Below are positions 30,704 to 40,353 of a DNA stretch of 64,000 nt, piece after piece. The translations under genes and the position numbers were made by a program. The DNA comes from Clostridium sp. (GTDB taxonomy: Bacteria > Bacillota > Clostridia > Clostridiales > Clostridiaceae), in assembly GCF_021372645.1 (NCBI RefSeq), contig NZ_JAJFUC010000045.1, positions 33,349 to 97,348 on the forward strand, read 5' to 3'. Each line of letters begins with the position of its first letter. The stretch's first letter is position 1. The notes below the pieces were generated by a model. That model made no database searches, was not told the origin of the DNA, and saw only the letters and a list, made by a program, of their open reading frames with translations.

Positions 30704-30738
30704 CAATAATATAAACAGAATAGTTATAAAATTATAAT
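30682..30738. promoter_or_regulatory. Two direct repeats, probable MarR operator
   Basis: A 22-base word beginning AGAATAGTTATAAAATTATA occurs at 30682-30703 and again, identical, at 30717-30738. The copies are 35 bases apart. The first covers the spacer and -10 box of the promoter, the second the expected transcription start. Each copy contains an inverted TTATAA-type core. Confidence 0.65.
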
Positions 30739-31027
30739 TAATGATGTAAATGGAATACGTGTTATATTATTTCAATATTACAATTTTATTGAGGTTTAAA
30801 TATAATATAGAATTAAGTTTCAATTAAGAAAAAAATAAGATATTTAATGTAATATTAGATTTAATATTATATTTCTAAATCAGAGTAATGTTATTTTAAA
30901 GTAAATTTTGAAAATATAGTTTGAATTTATTTTATATCAGTGAAAGTTTCAATTAGAAATTAAGAAAAATTATTTAGAATTATTAAGGCTTTAACAAGAA
31001 ATTATTTAAAAAATTGGAGAGGAAAAC

Positions 31028-32248
31028 ATGAAAAAATATTTAGCATTATTTTTAGTAATTAGTTCATTAGGGCTATCGGGATGCGGACAGCCTCCAAAAG
31101 AAAAAGAAAAGCCAGTAGCTGTATCAGTACAAATGGCTAAGGGTGAAGGAATAGAAAATGCAAATACATTTACTGGAACTACAAAAGTTAAGGATGAAAC
31201 ATCAGTTACAGTAGAAATGGGAGGAACAATCGAAGAAATATATGTAACATTAGGTCAAGAAGTTAAAAAAGGAGATACCCTTTTAACAATAAAAGGTGAT
31301 GATACTCAGAATAGTGTAAAACAATTAGCAGCAGCCTTAGAAATTGCAAAAGCAAATTATACAAATACAACAGATGGAAATATAGAAAGTCAAAAAAATG
31401 CATTAGATAATGCTCTAAAATCAGCCCAAATCAACTACGATGAAGCTAAGAGAAGTTATAATATAAATACTCAACTTTATCAAGCAGAAGCAATAAGTGA
31501 AGATGCATATAAAAAATATGAAGTTTCTTTAAATCAAGCAAAACAAAATTTAGATGCGGCACAAAAATCATATGATACATCAGATGCGAAAAGTATTCCA
31601 GAATTAAAAGAATTAGCTGAAAAACAACTTAATCAATCACAAGTTGCATATGATGTTGCAGCTAGCAATTTAAATAAACTTACTTTAACTGCACCAACAG
31701 ATGGAATAATAACAGTTAAGAATTTTAATGTTAATGAAATGGCAAGTCAACAAAAACCTGCATTTGTTATTTCTAGTCCAAATACTTTGCAAATAGATTT
31801 AGATGTAACTCAATCTGATTTAACTAAGTTTACAGCAGGACAGGAAGTCAGTGTTATGATTAATAATAAAGCAACTAAAGGTATAGTAAGATATGTACCT
31901 ACAGTAGTTAATTCAGCAACATCACTATATGATGTTGAAATACTTGTAGATAATTCACAAGGAGATTTTAAAGCAGGAATGTCAGCGGATATTGAAGTAA
32001 GTATAGAAAAACAGGATCAAGCAATAACAGTTCCTAAGAAAGCAATATTTGAAGAAGATGGGAAAAAGTATGTATATATAGCAAGCTCAGATAATAAATC
32101 AGTTAAAACAGAAGTTACAACAGGAATTGTAACTTCTACTACAACAGAAATTAAAAGTGGAATAAGTAAAGATGATACAGTAGTTATTGGAGGATTAAAT
32201 CTAATTTCTGATGGAACTAGTATATTTCCAGTAACAAAGGAGGATTAA
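31028..32248 (+). CDS. RND efflux adaptor (membrane fusion) lipoprotein
   Basis: 406 residues. A lipoprotein signal 'LALFLVISSLGLSGCGQ' ends in a lipobox with cysteine at residue 19. The HlyD/AcrA architecture follows: lipoyl half-motif 'GGTIEEIYVTLGQEVKKGDTLLTI', an alpha-helical hairpin (about residues 105-215), the second half-motif 'LTLTAPTDGIITVKNFNVNE', and beta-barrel and membrane-proximal domains. It would anchor in the outer leaflet of the cell membrane and bridge to the RND pump encoded four bases downstream. GGAGAGG precedes the ATG. Confidence 0.92.
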   Translation: MKKYLALFLVISSLGLSGCGQPPKEKEKPVAVSVQMAKGEGIENANTFTGTTKVKDETSVTVEMGGTIEEIYVTLGQEVKKGDTLLTIKGDDTQNSVKQLAAALEIAKANYTNTTDGNIESQKNALDNALKSAQINYDEAKRSYNINTQLYQAEAISEDAYKKYEVSLNQAKQNLDAAQKSYDTSDAKSIPELKELAEKQLNQSQVAYDVAASNLNKLTLTAPTDGIITVKNFNVNEMASQQKPAFVISSPNTLQIDLDVTQSDLTKFTAGQEVSVMINNKATKGIVRYVPTVVNSATSLYDVEILVDNSQGDFKAGMSADIEVSIEKQDQAITVPKKAIFEEDGKKYVYIASSDNKSVKTEVTTGIVTSTTTEIKSGISKDDTVVIGGLNLISDGTSIFPVTKED

Positions 32249-32252
32249 TATT

Positions 32253-35200
32253 ATGAGTTTAACAAAAACTTCAATTAAGCGTCCTCTTACTATAGTTATG
32301 ATTTTTTTAGTATTAATAATGTTTGGTGTTATAGGATATTCAAAAATGACTGCAGATACAATGCCAAAGATGGATATACCAGTTTTATCAATTCAAACTG
32401 TATGGCAGGGTGCAGGACCAGAGGATATTGATAAACAAATAAGTGAAAAAATAGAAGAAAAAGTTTCAGCTGTTTCTAGGGTTAAAGAGACAGGTACCTA
32501 TTCAAAAGAAAGTGTTTCAGTTGTTGTCATACAATTTGAATATGGAACTGATATAAATACTGTAATAAATGATGTTAAATCTAAAGTGGATGAAGTGAAA
32601 AGCGAATTGCCTAGTGATGCAGAAACACCAGCGGTTATTAAAATGGATGTAATAAATGCAAGTGCTATAGGTAGATTAGTTATTTCAGGGGGAAAAAATA
32701 ATGATGACCTAATGAAATATGCAGAAGATGTTGTACAAACAAAAATTAAAACTGTAGATGGTGTTACAGAAGCAGACATTATGGGTGGAGAAAAATCACA
32801 GGTTAATATAACAGCAGATCCAGCTGTGTTATCTAGTTATAATGTTAGCTTATCAACTATTAAAAGTGCAATGCAAGCTACTAATAAAACTTTCCCATAT
32901 GGATCTATTACTCAAGGAGATGATAAAATTGTTTTAAGAGGAATGGATCAATTAAATTCATTAGACGATATAAAACAAATTCAAATTTCTACTAATAAAG
33001 GGCAATCGGTTAGATTAGATGAAATTTGTAATGTTGAATATGGTACTGTAGAGAAAAAAGATGTATATAGATACAATGGTGAGGAAAGTTTAATAATAGA
33101 CGTTAAGAAGCAACAAGATGCTAATACTATAAAGGTCATGGAGGGAGTTAATAAAGCAGTAACCGAGTTAAGTAAAAATAATTCACAATATAAGACTAAA
33201 CTTGTTAGTGATTCAAGTGAATATATTAAAACCTCTGTTAATAATGTAATTTCAGAAATATTTATAAGTTCTATTATTTCATTTATTATAATATTAGCAT
33301 TTTTAAAAAGTTTTAGAGCATCATTTGCTGTAGCATTAGCAATTCCTACATCGATAGTAGGGACAATAGCCTTTCTTTATTTTACTGGTGAAACATTAAA
33401 TATGCTTACGTTAACTTCACTGGTAATATCAGTTGGTCTTGTTGTGGATAACTCAATTGTTGTTATAGAAAATATATTTAAGTATAAGAACAATGAAATA
33501 TTAACTAATGAAGAATGTGCCTTGCAAGGTACAAAAACTGTAACTAGTGCTATTGTAGGATCAACACTCACAATAATATGTGTATTTTTACCTATATTAT
33601 TTACTGATGGGCTTACTAAAATAATATTTGCATCTTTATCTAAAACAGTTATTGCTGCATTAACTATATCCTTAATTGTGGCACTTACGCTTGTACCTAG
33701 TATGTTTAATAAATTAAGTGGTGGAAAAAACTCCGCAAAAATGAAAGAAAAACCTTCACCTATATTTGATAAGATAAGCGAAATTTATATGAAATTAATA
33801 AATATTTCATTAAAGCATAAACGTATAGTCGTAATATTGAGTACTGCCTTATTTTTTATTGCTATATTTGGAGCTACATTTTTAAAAATGGAGTTTATGC
33901 CAGCATCAGATAAGGGAAAGATAAGCATATCTATAGAGTTGCCAGAAGGATTAGCATTAAAGCCAAGTGATTATTATGTTTCTATGGCAGAAGAGAAAAT
34001 CTCTGATATTTCAGAAATAAAAACATTAATAACAACATTAAAAACATCTGGTAATAGTAATAGTTCTAACATAAAGATAGAATTAATTCCCAAAGAAGAG
34101 AGAAAAAAGTCTACAGCTGAAATAGAAGAAGAAATAACTGAAAGAATGAATACTGTCCCAGATTGTAAAATAAAAGTTGCATTAGACAGTAGTTCAACAG
34201 GTGAAGGTAGCAGTTCAGATTTTGCTATGCAATTAAAGGGACCAGATTTAGATACATTAGAAGTATTAGCAAAACAAATTGAAGGTAAGTTTAGTAATAT
34301 AGACGGATTTCAAAATATAGAGACATCTATTGCGGATACAACTCAGGAAGCTCAATTCATAATAGATAAACAAAAGGCAAATAAATATGGGATTAATGCT
34401 TCATCAATTGCTTCATTATTGCATACAGCTGTAGTTGGAGATTCAGTAACAACAGCTAAGATAAATGATTATGAAGTAGATGTTAACTTGAAATTTAAAG
34501 GAGATAGCATTGATAATTTAGAGGATATAAAACAAATAAAAGTAATGTCAAAAACAGGTCAGGAAATTCCATTATTAGAGATAGCAGATATAAAAATATC
34601 AGATGGATTGAAGCAAATTAATAGATCAAATGGAGATTATTCTATAGGCATTACAGCTAATCTTAAGGGAGTCGATACAGGAACGGCAACGGCGCAAGCA
34701 ACAGCTGCAATAAATGAAATGAATTTGCCAAGAGATTATGAAGCAAACACTAGTGGTGATGCAAAGAACATGCAAGAGTCCATGATGGGACTTGTCTATG
34801 CAATGGGAATTGCAGTAATACTAGTATATATGGTAATGATAGCAGAATTTGAATCATTCAGTAAGCCATTTATTATAATGACTTGTATCCCATTTGCCTT
34901 TGTTGGTGTTGTTGCTATATTGTTAATAACACAAATAAAAATCAGCATAGTAGGAATGCTAGGTGCAATTATGTTGGTAGGTATTGTTGTTAACCATGGT
35001 ATAGTTTTAATTGATTATATTGAGCAACTTAGAAAATCTATGAAAGGAAAGTTAAGTATAGAAGAAATAGTTTCAAAGGGTTCAGCAACAAGATTAAGAC
35101 CAGTTATAATGACAGTTTTAACAGCTGCATTTGGTATGTTACCAACAGCATTGGCGTTAGAAGAAGGCGGAGAAATGATGCAATCTCTAGGGGTAATAAT

Positions 35201-35441
35201 TATAGGTGGTCTTAGTGTTTCAACATTAGTTACATTGGTATTAATTCCAGTTATTTATGTAATTTTTGATGATTTAGAAAAGAAATTTGCTAATAGAATT
35301 CACAAGATAACAGGAAAAATATCAGGTAGGTATGAGCAATTCAAAGAGGAAAAGATAAAACCTAAGTTTAGCAAATTTACAAATAATGAAATAGAGCCTA
35401 AAGTAATAGATAAAAATAAAGAGATAAATTTAAAAAAATAG
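32253..35441 (+). CDS. RND (HAE-1/SwrC-like) efflux pump
   Basis: 1062 residues, normal length for an AcrB-type pump. It has an N-terminal helix ('PLTIVMIFLVLIMFGVIGYS'), two large extracytoplasmic loops (about residues 40-330 and 560-860) and two bundles of helices. The proton-relay region contains 'LVISVGLVVDNSIVVIENIF' with adjacent aspartate, the C-terminal half 'LVGIVVNHGIVLIDYIEQ', and conserved 'RLRPVIMTVLTAAFGMLPTA'. It is proton-driven. In B. subtilis the related SwrC exports surfactin-like lipids; the substrate here is unknown. AGGAGG overlaps the end of the adaptor gene. Confidence 0.95.
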   Translation: MSLTKTSIKRPLTIVMIFLVLIMFGVIGYSKMTADTMPKMDIPVLSIQTVWQGAGPEDIDKQISEKIEEKVSAVSRVKETGTYSKESVSVVVIQFEYGTDINTVINDVKSKVDEVKSELPSDAETPAVIKMDVINASAIGRLVISGGKNNDDLMKYAEDVVQTKIKTVDGVTEADIMGGEKSQVNITADPAVLSSYNVSLSTIKSAMQATNKTFPYGSITQGDDKIVLRGMDQLNSLDDIKQIQISTNKGQSVRLDEICNVEYGTVEKKDVYRYNGEESLIIDVKKQQDANTIKVMEGVNKAVTELSKNNSQYKTKLVSDSSEYIKTSVNNVISEIFISSIISFIIILAFLKSFRASFAVALAIPTSIVGTIAFLYFTGETLNMLTLTSLVISVGLVVDNSIVVIENIFKYKNNEILTNEECALQGTKTVTSAIVGSTLTIICVFLPILFTDGLTKIIFASLSKTVIAALTISLIVALTLVPSMFNKLSGGKNSAKMKEKPSPIFDKISEIYMKLINISLKHKRIVVILSTALFFIAIFGATFLKMEFMPASDKGKISISIELPEGLALKPSDYYVSMAEEKISDISEIKTLITTLKTSGNSNSSNIKIELIPKEERKKSTAEIEEEITERMNTVPDCKIKVALDSSSTGEGSSSDFAMQLKGPDLDTLEVLAKQIEGKFSNIDGFQNIETSIADTTQEAQFIIDKQKANKYGINASSIASLLHTAVVGDSVTTAKINDYEVDVNLKFKGDSIDNLEDIKQIKVMSKTGQEIPLLEIADIKISDGLKQINRSNGDYSIGITANLKGVDTGTATAQATAAINEMNLPRDYEANTSGDAKNMQESMMGLVYAMGIAVILVYMVMIAEFESFSKPFIIMTCIPFAFVGVVAILLITQIKISIVGMLGAIMLVGIVVNHGIVLIDYIEQLRKSMKGKLSIEEIVSKGSATRLRPVIMTVLTAAFGMLPTALALEEGGEMMQSLGVIIIGGLSVSTLVTLVLIPVIYVIFDDLEKKFANRIHKITGKISGRYEQFKEEKIKPKFSKFTNNEIEPKVIDKNKEINLKK

Positions 35442-35588
35442 GATTTTGAACTAAATGGTACTAGTTTATAATTTAACCAACATAGGTTGTAATTGTATTA
35501 GTTAAGGTTAGTTAGAAATAGTACCTTTAATTGTTAGAAAAGATGTATTTAATAATAAGATAAAATTTAATTAAAGAGGAGAATAAGC

Positions 35589-36860
35589 ATGAGAAAGAAC
35601 ATAAATAAGTTAGTTGCATTTGCAATTGGCGTAAGTGTTATGAGTGGAAGTATTATGCCAGTATTTGCAGAAGACACAATACAAAATGTTGATACTATTA
35701 CAAATGTTCAAACACAAGCGAATCAAAAACCAGTTCTTACTTTAGATGATGCAATAAAGTCAGCTATTAGCATAAGTGATACGTTACAACTGGATACTAA
35801 GAAGATAACTTATCAAGATAATGTAAATGATATTAATGAAGAGCTAGATGATTATACAGGTGTTAGTGGGGATAAAGAAGATTTTAATGACGATACTAGA
35901 GAAGCTACGGCAGATAAAGTAAAGCAACAAAGAGACTTTGATGAAGATGTATTAATACAAAAAGTCATCCAAAAATATAATGATATTGTTACAAATCAAA
36001 TGAAGATAGATAAAGCAGCAAAAGCGTTAGAAATTAAAAAGAAGGAACTTAATGATACAAAACTTAAGAAAAGTTTAGGGATCATAACATCAACTGATTT
36101 AAAGACAACTGAACTTGAAATTCAGAATTTACAAAATACGCAGAAGTCAAGTGAAAATGCATTAAAAGATACAGAATATAGCTTTAAGGTATTAACTGGG
36201 AAAGATATAACGAAATATAGTTTAGAACAAGATATTGCATATGAAACACTAAAAATAGATGGTTCAATTGATAATTATTTAGATAATGCTATAGATAAGT
36301 ATTTAAAATATAGAGAACAGATACTAAAGCTTAAGAAAGATTATTATTATGATTCTGACAATAAAGTAACTGAGGGTTATGTGTCTGATGCAAAGACAAC
36401 ATCAGAAGCCGCTAAAGTAAGTGGGGAACCTATATTAACCACTTATGGTGGATACACTGATGCTTATAAGACAGACTATGATCAATATGAAAAAGATTTA
36501 AATGCATATACAAATGCTGTATCAGCACGTCTGGCATATCTAGCAAATAAGTTAAGTGTTGATGAAGATCAAACTAATCTAGATAAAGACAAAAAGAATT
36601 TTAAAGATCAGCTAAGAACACTTTACACAAATCTTCTTACAGCAGAAGATAATATTAATTATATGAAGCAAAATATAGAATTAAATAATAAGCAGCTTAG
36701 TAATGCAAAACTTAAATGTGATTTAGGTTTGATAACTAAATCGGATTATAATAATCAAGTTTTAAGCAGTTTGGATTTAGATATTCAATTAAGGAGTTAT
36801 ATTAATAACTATAATACCTTAAAAGAGGAGATTAAAAAGCCATGGATTGCATTTTCATAA
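35589..36860 (+). CDS. TolC-like secreted protein of the efflux operon
   Basis: 423 residues with a clear signal peptide ('LVAFAIGVSVMSGSIMPVFA', cleavage likely after AFA-type FAE). The mature part is almost all alpha-helix/coiled coil, with two related halves: 'KLKKSLGIITSTDLKTTELE' and 'NAKLKCDLGLITKSDYNNQVL' are the paired repeat motifs of the TolC/OEP fold, whose G-x-(I/L)-(T/S)-xx-(D/E) turn is conserved. Finding it beside an RND pump and adaptor reproduces the Gram-negative tripartite set in a cell without an outer membrane. Its function there is unknown. Confidence 0.82.
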   Translation: MRKNINKLVAFAIGVSVMSGSIMPVFAEDTIQNVDTITNVQTQANQKPVLTLDDAIKSAISISDTLQLDTKKITYQDNVNDINEELDDYTGVSGDKEDFNDDTREATADKVKQQRDFDEDVLIQKVIQKYNDIVTNQMKIDKAAKALEIKKKELNDTKLKKSLGIITSTDLKTTELEIQNLQNTQKSSENALKDTEYSFKVLTGKDITKYSLEQDIAYETLKIDGSIDNYLDNAIDKYLKYREQILKLKKDYYYDSDNKVTEGYVSDAKTTSEAAKVSGEPILTTYGGYTDAYKTDYDQYEKDLNAYTNAVSARLAYLANKLSVDEDQTNLDKDKKNFKDQLRTLYTNLLTAEDNINYMKQNIELNNKQLSNAKLKCDLGLITKSDYNNQVLSSLDLDIQLRSYINNYNTLKEEIKKPWIAFS

Positions 36861-36880
36861 TGGAATAGAAATTGGGACAA

Positions 36881-36915
36881 GGTAGCTAATTAATAATTTT
36901 AAGGGCTACTTTTTT
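36881..36915 (+). terminator. Probable terminator after the TolC-like gene
   Basis: GTAGC (36882-36886) and GCTAC (36905-36909) form a short stem followed by six T. Weak stem, but position and tract are right. Confidence 0.5.
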
Positions 36916-37015
36916 CCTTATATATAGTTGGCTGATTTATTATGTATGAATTATGGAGTTTAAAAATAAAGTTAAAAAATGTAGAATATTAGAACCAAAG
37001 CTATATTATATATTA

Positions 37016-37043
37016 TAGACAAAAAAATTTTATATGATAAAAT
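37016..37043 (+). promoter_or_regulatory. Possible glmS promoter
   Basis: TAGACA (37016-37021), 16 bases, TAAAAT (37038-37043), about 70 bases before the ribozyme. Reasonable but not strong. Confidence 0.4.
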
Positions 37044-37110
37044 ATATCCAAGGGTATGAAATGGAAATTGAAAGGTGTGATAGTATAAAGAAATATTTTT
37101 AATTTAAAAT

Positions 37111-37330
37111 AAAGCGCCAGAACTCGTGGAAGCGAGTTGACGAGGTTGGGGAGTTATCGAAACTTCGGCGGGTGCCCCACGGTAAGGAATCTTCAAAAAA
37201 ATAATAAGTCAGTATGCTAGTATATTTGACCTATTATTTTCTTTCAGATGCCGCAGCACTACCGTTAACAACTGGCAAAACTTTAAAGCAATTTGAAGTA
37301 CAAATCCAGTTTGGTGTTAAAACCTTCTAA
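37111..37330 (+). ncRNA. glmS ribozyme: glmS ribozyme/riboswitch
   Basis: The core is unmistakable: GCGCCAGAACTCG, TGACGAGGTTGGGGAGTTATC, CTTCGGCGGGTGCCCCACGG, then GATGCCGCAGCACTACCGTTAACAA in separate blocks. Self-cleavage is expected between A37113 and G37114 when glucosamine-6-phosphate binds, which destabilises the glmS mRNA. An A/T-rich insertion (about 37190-37245) separates the core blocks. The coding region begins about 210 bases after the ribozyme core ends. Confidence 0.96.
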
Positions 37331-37537
37331 AGTTTAAGGCTTTTTATGGTACTAGGATAATTATGCCCTTTTTTAAGTAAGACAACTCATTAGTAACTGA
37401 TTTATATAATATGAATTAGAAAAGCAGTTATCTTAACATTGTTGGTACAAGCTTTGGATTTAGATAAAATTAAATATAAAAAAGACTTATTCAATTTAGT
37501 TAAGAGTAAGTTTAAAGAGATGGAAGGAAGAATCAAT

Positions 37538-39364
37538 ATGTGCGGAATAGTTGGATATTTAGGAAGTGGAAGAGCAACATCATTTTTAATTAATGGATTG
37601 TCAAAGTTAGAGTATAGAGGATATGACTCAGCTGGAGTTGCTGTTCTTAATAAAGGAAGTATTGAAGTAAGAAAATTTAAGGGACGTTTAGTTAATTTAT
37701 CTAATGATATAAAGGAAAATCCTGTTGAAGGAAATATGGGAATAGGTCATACTAGATGGGCAACTCATGGAGCACCATCAGATGTAAACTCTCATCCGCA
37801 TTTAAATAGTAAAGAAACAATTGCTGTAGTTCAAAATGGTATTATTGAAAACTATTTAACTTTAAGAACATGGCTTAAAGGTGAAGGATATACTTTCAAA
37901 TCAGAAACTGACACAGAAGTAATTCCTAATTTAATAGATTACTATTATAAGGGAGATTTATTTGAAGCAGTTAGAAAAGCTCTTAAGAAGCTAGAAGGAA
38001 GTTATGCTTTAGGTGTTGTTTGCAAAGATGAACCTAACAAACTTATTGCTGTAAGAAAAGAATGTCCATTAATAGTGGGACTAGGAAAAGATGAATCATT
38101 TATAGCATCAGATATTCCAGCAGTATTAAGCTATACAAGAGATGTTTATCTTTTAGAAGACCATGAAATAGCTGTTCTTACAAAAGATGGAGTTAAGCTT
38201 TTCAGTCAAGATGGAGCAGAAATTCAAAAAGAAATATATCATGTAACATGGAGTGAAGATGCAGCTGAAAAAGGTGGATTCGAAGACTTTATGTTAAAAG
38301 AAATTCATGAGCAACCAAGAGCAATAAGAGATACTATGGCTGGAAGAATTTCAATGGATCATGATATTGTATTAGATGATTTAAAGATAACTAAAGAAGA
38401 TTTAGAAAAGACAGATAGAGTATTTATAGTTGCATGTGGTACGGCTTATCATGCAGGTCTTGTAGGAAAAAACTTAATTGAATCTCTTGCAAGAATTCCA
38501 GTTGAAGTTGACATTGCATCAGAATTTAGATATAGAAATCCATTAGTTACAGAAAAATCTTTAGTTATAGTTATTAGTCAATCAGGTGAAACTGCAGATA
38601 CGTTAGCAGCGCTTAGAAATTCTAAAAATATTGGAGCTACAATTATTGCATTAACAAATGTAGTAGGAAGTTCAGTTTCAAGAGAAGCAGATCATGTATT
38701 ATATACACTAGCTGGGCCAGAAATTTCAGTTGCTTCAACTAAAGCTTATACAACTCAAATCATTGGAATGTATATGATAGCTATGAGATTTGCAGAACTA
38801 TTAGGCAAATTAAAGAGTGATAGACTAAATAAATTAAAAGAAGAATTATTAGATTTACCAGAAAAGGTAGAGTTGGTTTTAGAAGATAAGGAAATAATAA
38901 AAACTATAGCAGAAGGTGTAGCTGAAGAAAAAGATATGTACTATTTAGGTAGAGGATTGGATTATGCGTTAGCATTAGAAGGTTCACTCAAACTTAAAGA
39001 AATATCATATATTCATTCAGATGCATATGCAGGTGGAGAATTAAAGCATGGTCCTATAGCATTAATTGAAGATGGGACAAAGGTTGTAACTTTATTAACT
39101 CAAGAAGCTTTAAAAGAAAAAATGGTAAGTAATATAGTTGAAATTAAAGCTAGAGGGGCAAAGGTTATTGGAGTTTGCTATGAAGGAACAAAGGGATTAG
39201 AAGAAGTGCTAGATCAAGTTGTCTATATTCCAAGAACTATAGATATATTTGCACCAGTGCTTGGAGTTGCAGTTCTTCAATTATTCTCATATTATGTTGC
39301 TAAGGCTAAGGGCTGTGATATTGATAAGCCAAGGAATTTAGCCAAATCAGTAACTGTGGAATAA
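37538..39364 (+). CDS. glmS: Glutamine-fructose-6-phosphate aminotransferase
   Basis: 608 residues from the true start. It makes glucosamine-6-phosphate from fructose-6-phosphate and glutamine. The N-terminal Ntn glutaminase starts MCGIVGYLG, with Cys2 as the catalytic nucleophile after Met removal; 'GHTRWATHGAPSDVNSHPH' follows. Two SIS isomerase domains occupy about residues 285-608 ('VACGTAYHAGLVGKNLIE', 'ISQSGETADTLAALR', C-terminal 'DKPRNLAKSVTVE'). The frame is open from TTG 37439, but only ATG 37538 puts the cysteine at position 2, and GGAAGGAAG lies just upstream. Confidence 0.97.
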   Translation: MCGIVGYLGSGRATSFLINGLSKLEYRGYDSAGVAVLNKGSIEVRKFKGRLVNLSNDIKENPVEGNMGIGHTRWATHGAPSDVNSHPHLNSKETIAVVQNGIIENYLTLRTWLKGEGYTFKSETDTEVIPNLIDYYYKGDLFEAVRKALKKLEGSYALGVVCKDEPNKLIAVRKECPLIVGLGKDESFIASDIPAVLSYTRDVYLLEDHEIAVLTKDGVKLFSQDGAEIQKEIYHVTWSEDAAEKGGFEDFMLKEIHEQPRAIRDTMAGRISMDHDIVLDDLKITKEDLEKTDRVFIVACGTAYHAGLVGKNLIESLARIPVEVDIASEFRYRNPLVTEKSLVIVISQSGETADTLAALRNSKNIGATIIALTNVVGSSVSREADHVLYTLAGPEISVASTKAYTTQIIGMYMIAMRFAELLGKLKSDRLNKLKEELLDLPEKVELVLEDKEIIKTIAEGVAEEKDMYYLGRGLDYALALEGSLKLKEISYIHSDAYAGGELKHGPIALIEDGTKVVTLLTQEALKEKMVSNIVEIKARGAKVIGVCYEGTKGLEEVLDQVVYIPRTIDIFAPVLGVAVLQLFSYYVAKAKGCDIDKPRNLAKSVTVE

Positions 39365-39511
39365 TATGGTAGTATGGCTGCGCAAATTTGTAGATTTAGA
39401 ATAAAGTTGTTAAAAATAGAGAGAAAATCAGGGCTATAACTGATGTAAACTCTTAACAAACCTGCATCAGTAATAAAAAACTCGTGTTACTCATAAAAAA
39501 GTCATGTTAAA

Positions 39512-39560
39512 AGTCAGGAATTTTTAATTATAAAATGATTAGAAGTGCCTGGCTTTTTTC
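39512..39560 (+). terminator. Terminator downstream of glmS
   Basis: AGTCAGG (39512-39518) and CCTGGCT (39548-39554) pair with one G-T, followed by TTTTT. It lies 150 bases after the glmS stop. Confidence 0.6.
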
Positions 39561-39847
39561 ATGTGAAGCATAAAAGGGTACTTTCTTTATACACTTTTTT
39601 GGTAAATTTAATAGAATGTTTCAAAATATTGATTCACTTTGGCTTGAATGATATTTTCTAATTTACTACGCAGTTTTTCGGTTAGACACTTATTATTTAC
39701 CATGATAAAATAGAAATATGCGAATAGTAAATAGATAATCTAAAGGACATTATTTAAAAGAATAAAAAATTATATAATTAGCATTAACAGTGGTAAAATA
39801 TGAATAATGTCGAATAAACATATAAATTTAGGACATATGGTGAGAAA
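39561..39847. other. Intergenic stretch, nothing recognised
   Basis: A/T-rich region between the glmS terminator and the next gene. I see no reading frame or RNA motif in it. Confidence 0.4.
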
Positions 39848-40270
39848 ATGATTAAAGTAAAATTAGAAAAAAATAAAAGTGGAAAAATAATATTTAAATT
39901 AAAAATTGATGATAGCTATAAAGGCAATATTTTGTTTAAGAGAGTACTGATGGAATCGAAAGTACTTAAGGAAAAATGTAGGTATGATTATGAAGTTCCC
40001 TTAAGGTTTTTTATTCCCATATGTAATAATATAAATAAGGAAAATCTAAAATTAGATAAAAAGAGCATATTATCTTATTTAGAGTTTTCAGATTGTTACG
40101 ATAAAAATTATTATACAGACATATATGCCACAGCAAAATATATGAAAAAGTGGAGAGATGAAGGGTGTCCTGATATTTATAGAATTACTATAGATCAAGA
40201 TAATTACGATATAAAAAAAGAGGTGGCTTTCAAAAGGAATAAGATAAAAATTAAAGAGTTCACTTTATAA
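39848..40270 (+). CDS. Hypothetical basic protein
   Basis: 140 residues, lysine-rich, with no signal or membrane segment. Ribosome site GGTGAG lies six bases before ATG. 'YDYEVPLRFFIPICNNI' and 'ATAKYMKKWRDEGCPDIYRI' are the most distinctive segments; I recognise no family. The dense lysine, two cysteines near the middle and one late could indicate a nucleic-acid-associated or intracellular helper protein, but this is speculation. It is followed by a perfect inverted repeat (40300-40334). Confidence 0.6.
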   Translation: MIKVKLEKNKSGKIIFKLKIDDSYKGNILFKRVLMESKVLKEKCRYDYEVPLRFFIPICNNINKENLKLDKKSILSYLEFSDCYDKNYYTDIYATAKYMKKWRDEGCPDIYRITIDQDNYDIKKEVAFKRNKIKIKEFTL

Positions 40271-40299
40271 TGTAATTTATAAACGTGCAATAGCAAAAT

Positions 40300-40334
40300 A
40301 TTATCTCAAATTAAAAATAGTAATTTGAGATAAT
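40300..40334. terminator. Perfect 14-base inverted repeat between convergent genes
   Basis: ATTATCTCAAATTA (40300-40313) and TAATTTGAGATAAT (40321-40334) with a seven-base loop. It lies between the end of the hypothetical gene and the end of the minus-strand HutD gene. T tracts are poor, so termination strength is uncertain. Confidence 0.6.
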
Positions 40335-40353
40335 GCCTTTGATGAAGTGTAGG

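Noticed and set aside
37439-37537. 33-codon N-terminal extension of GlmS
   Set aside because: GlmS needs Cys at position 2 as the Ntn nucleophile; MCGIVGY starts at 37538 with its own ribosome site.
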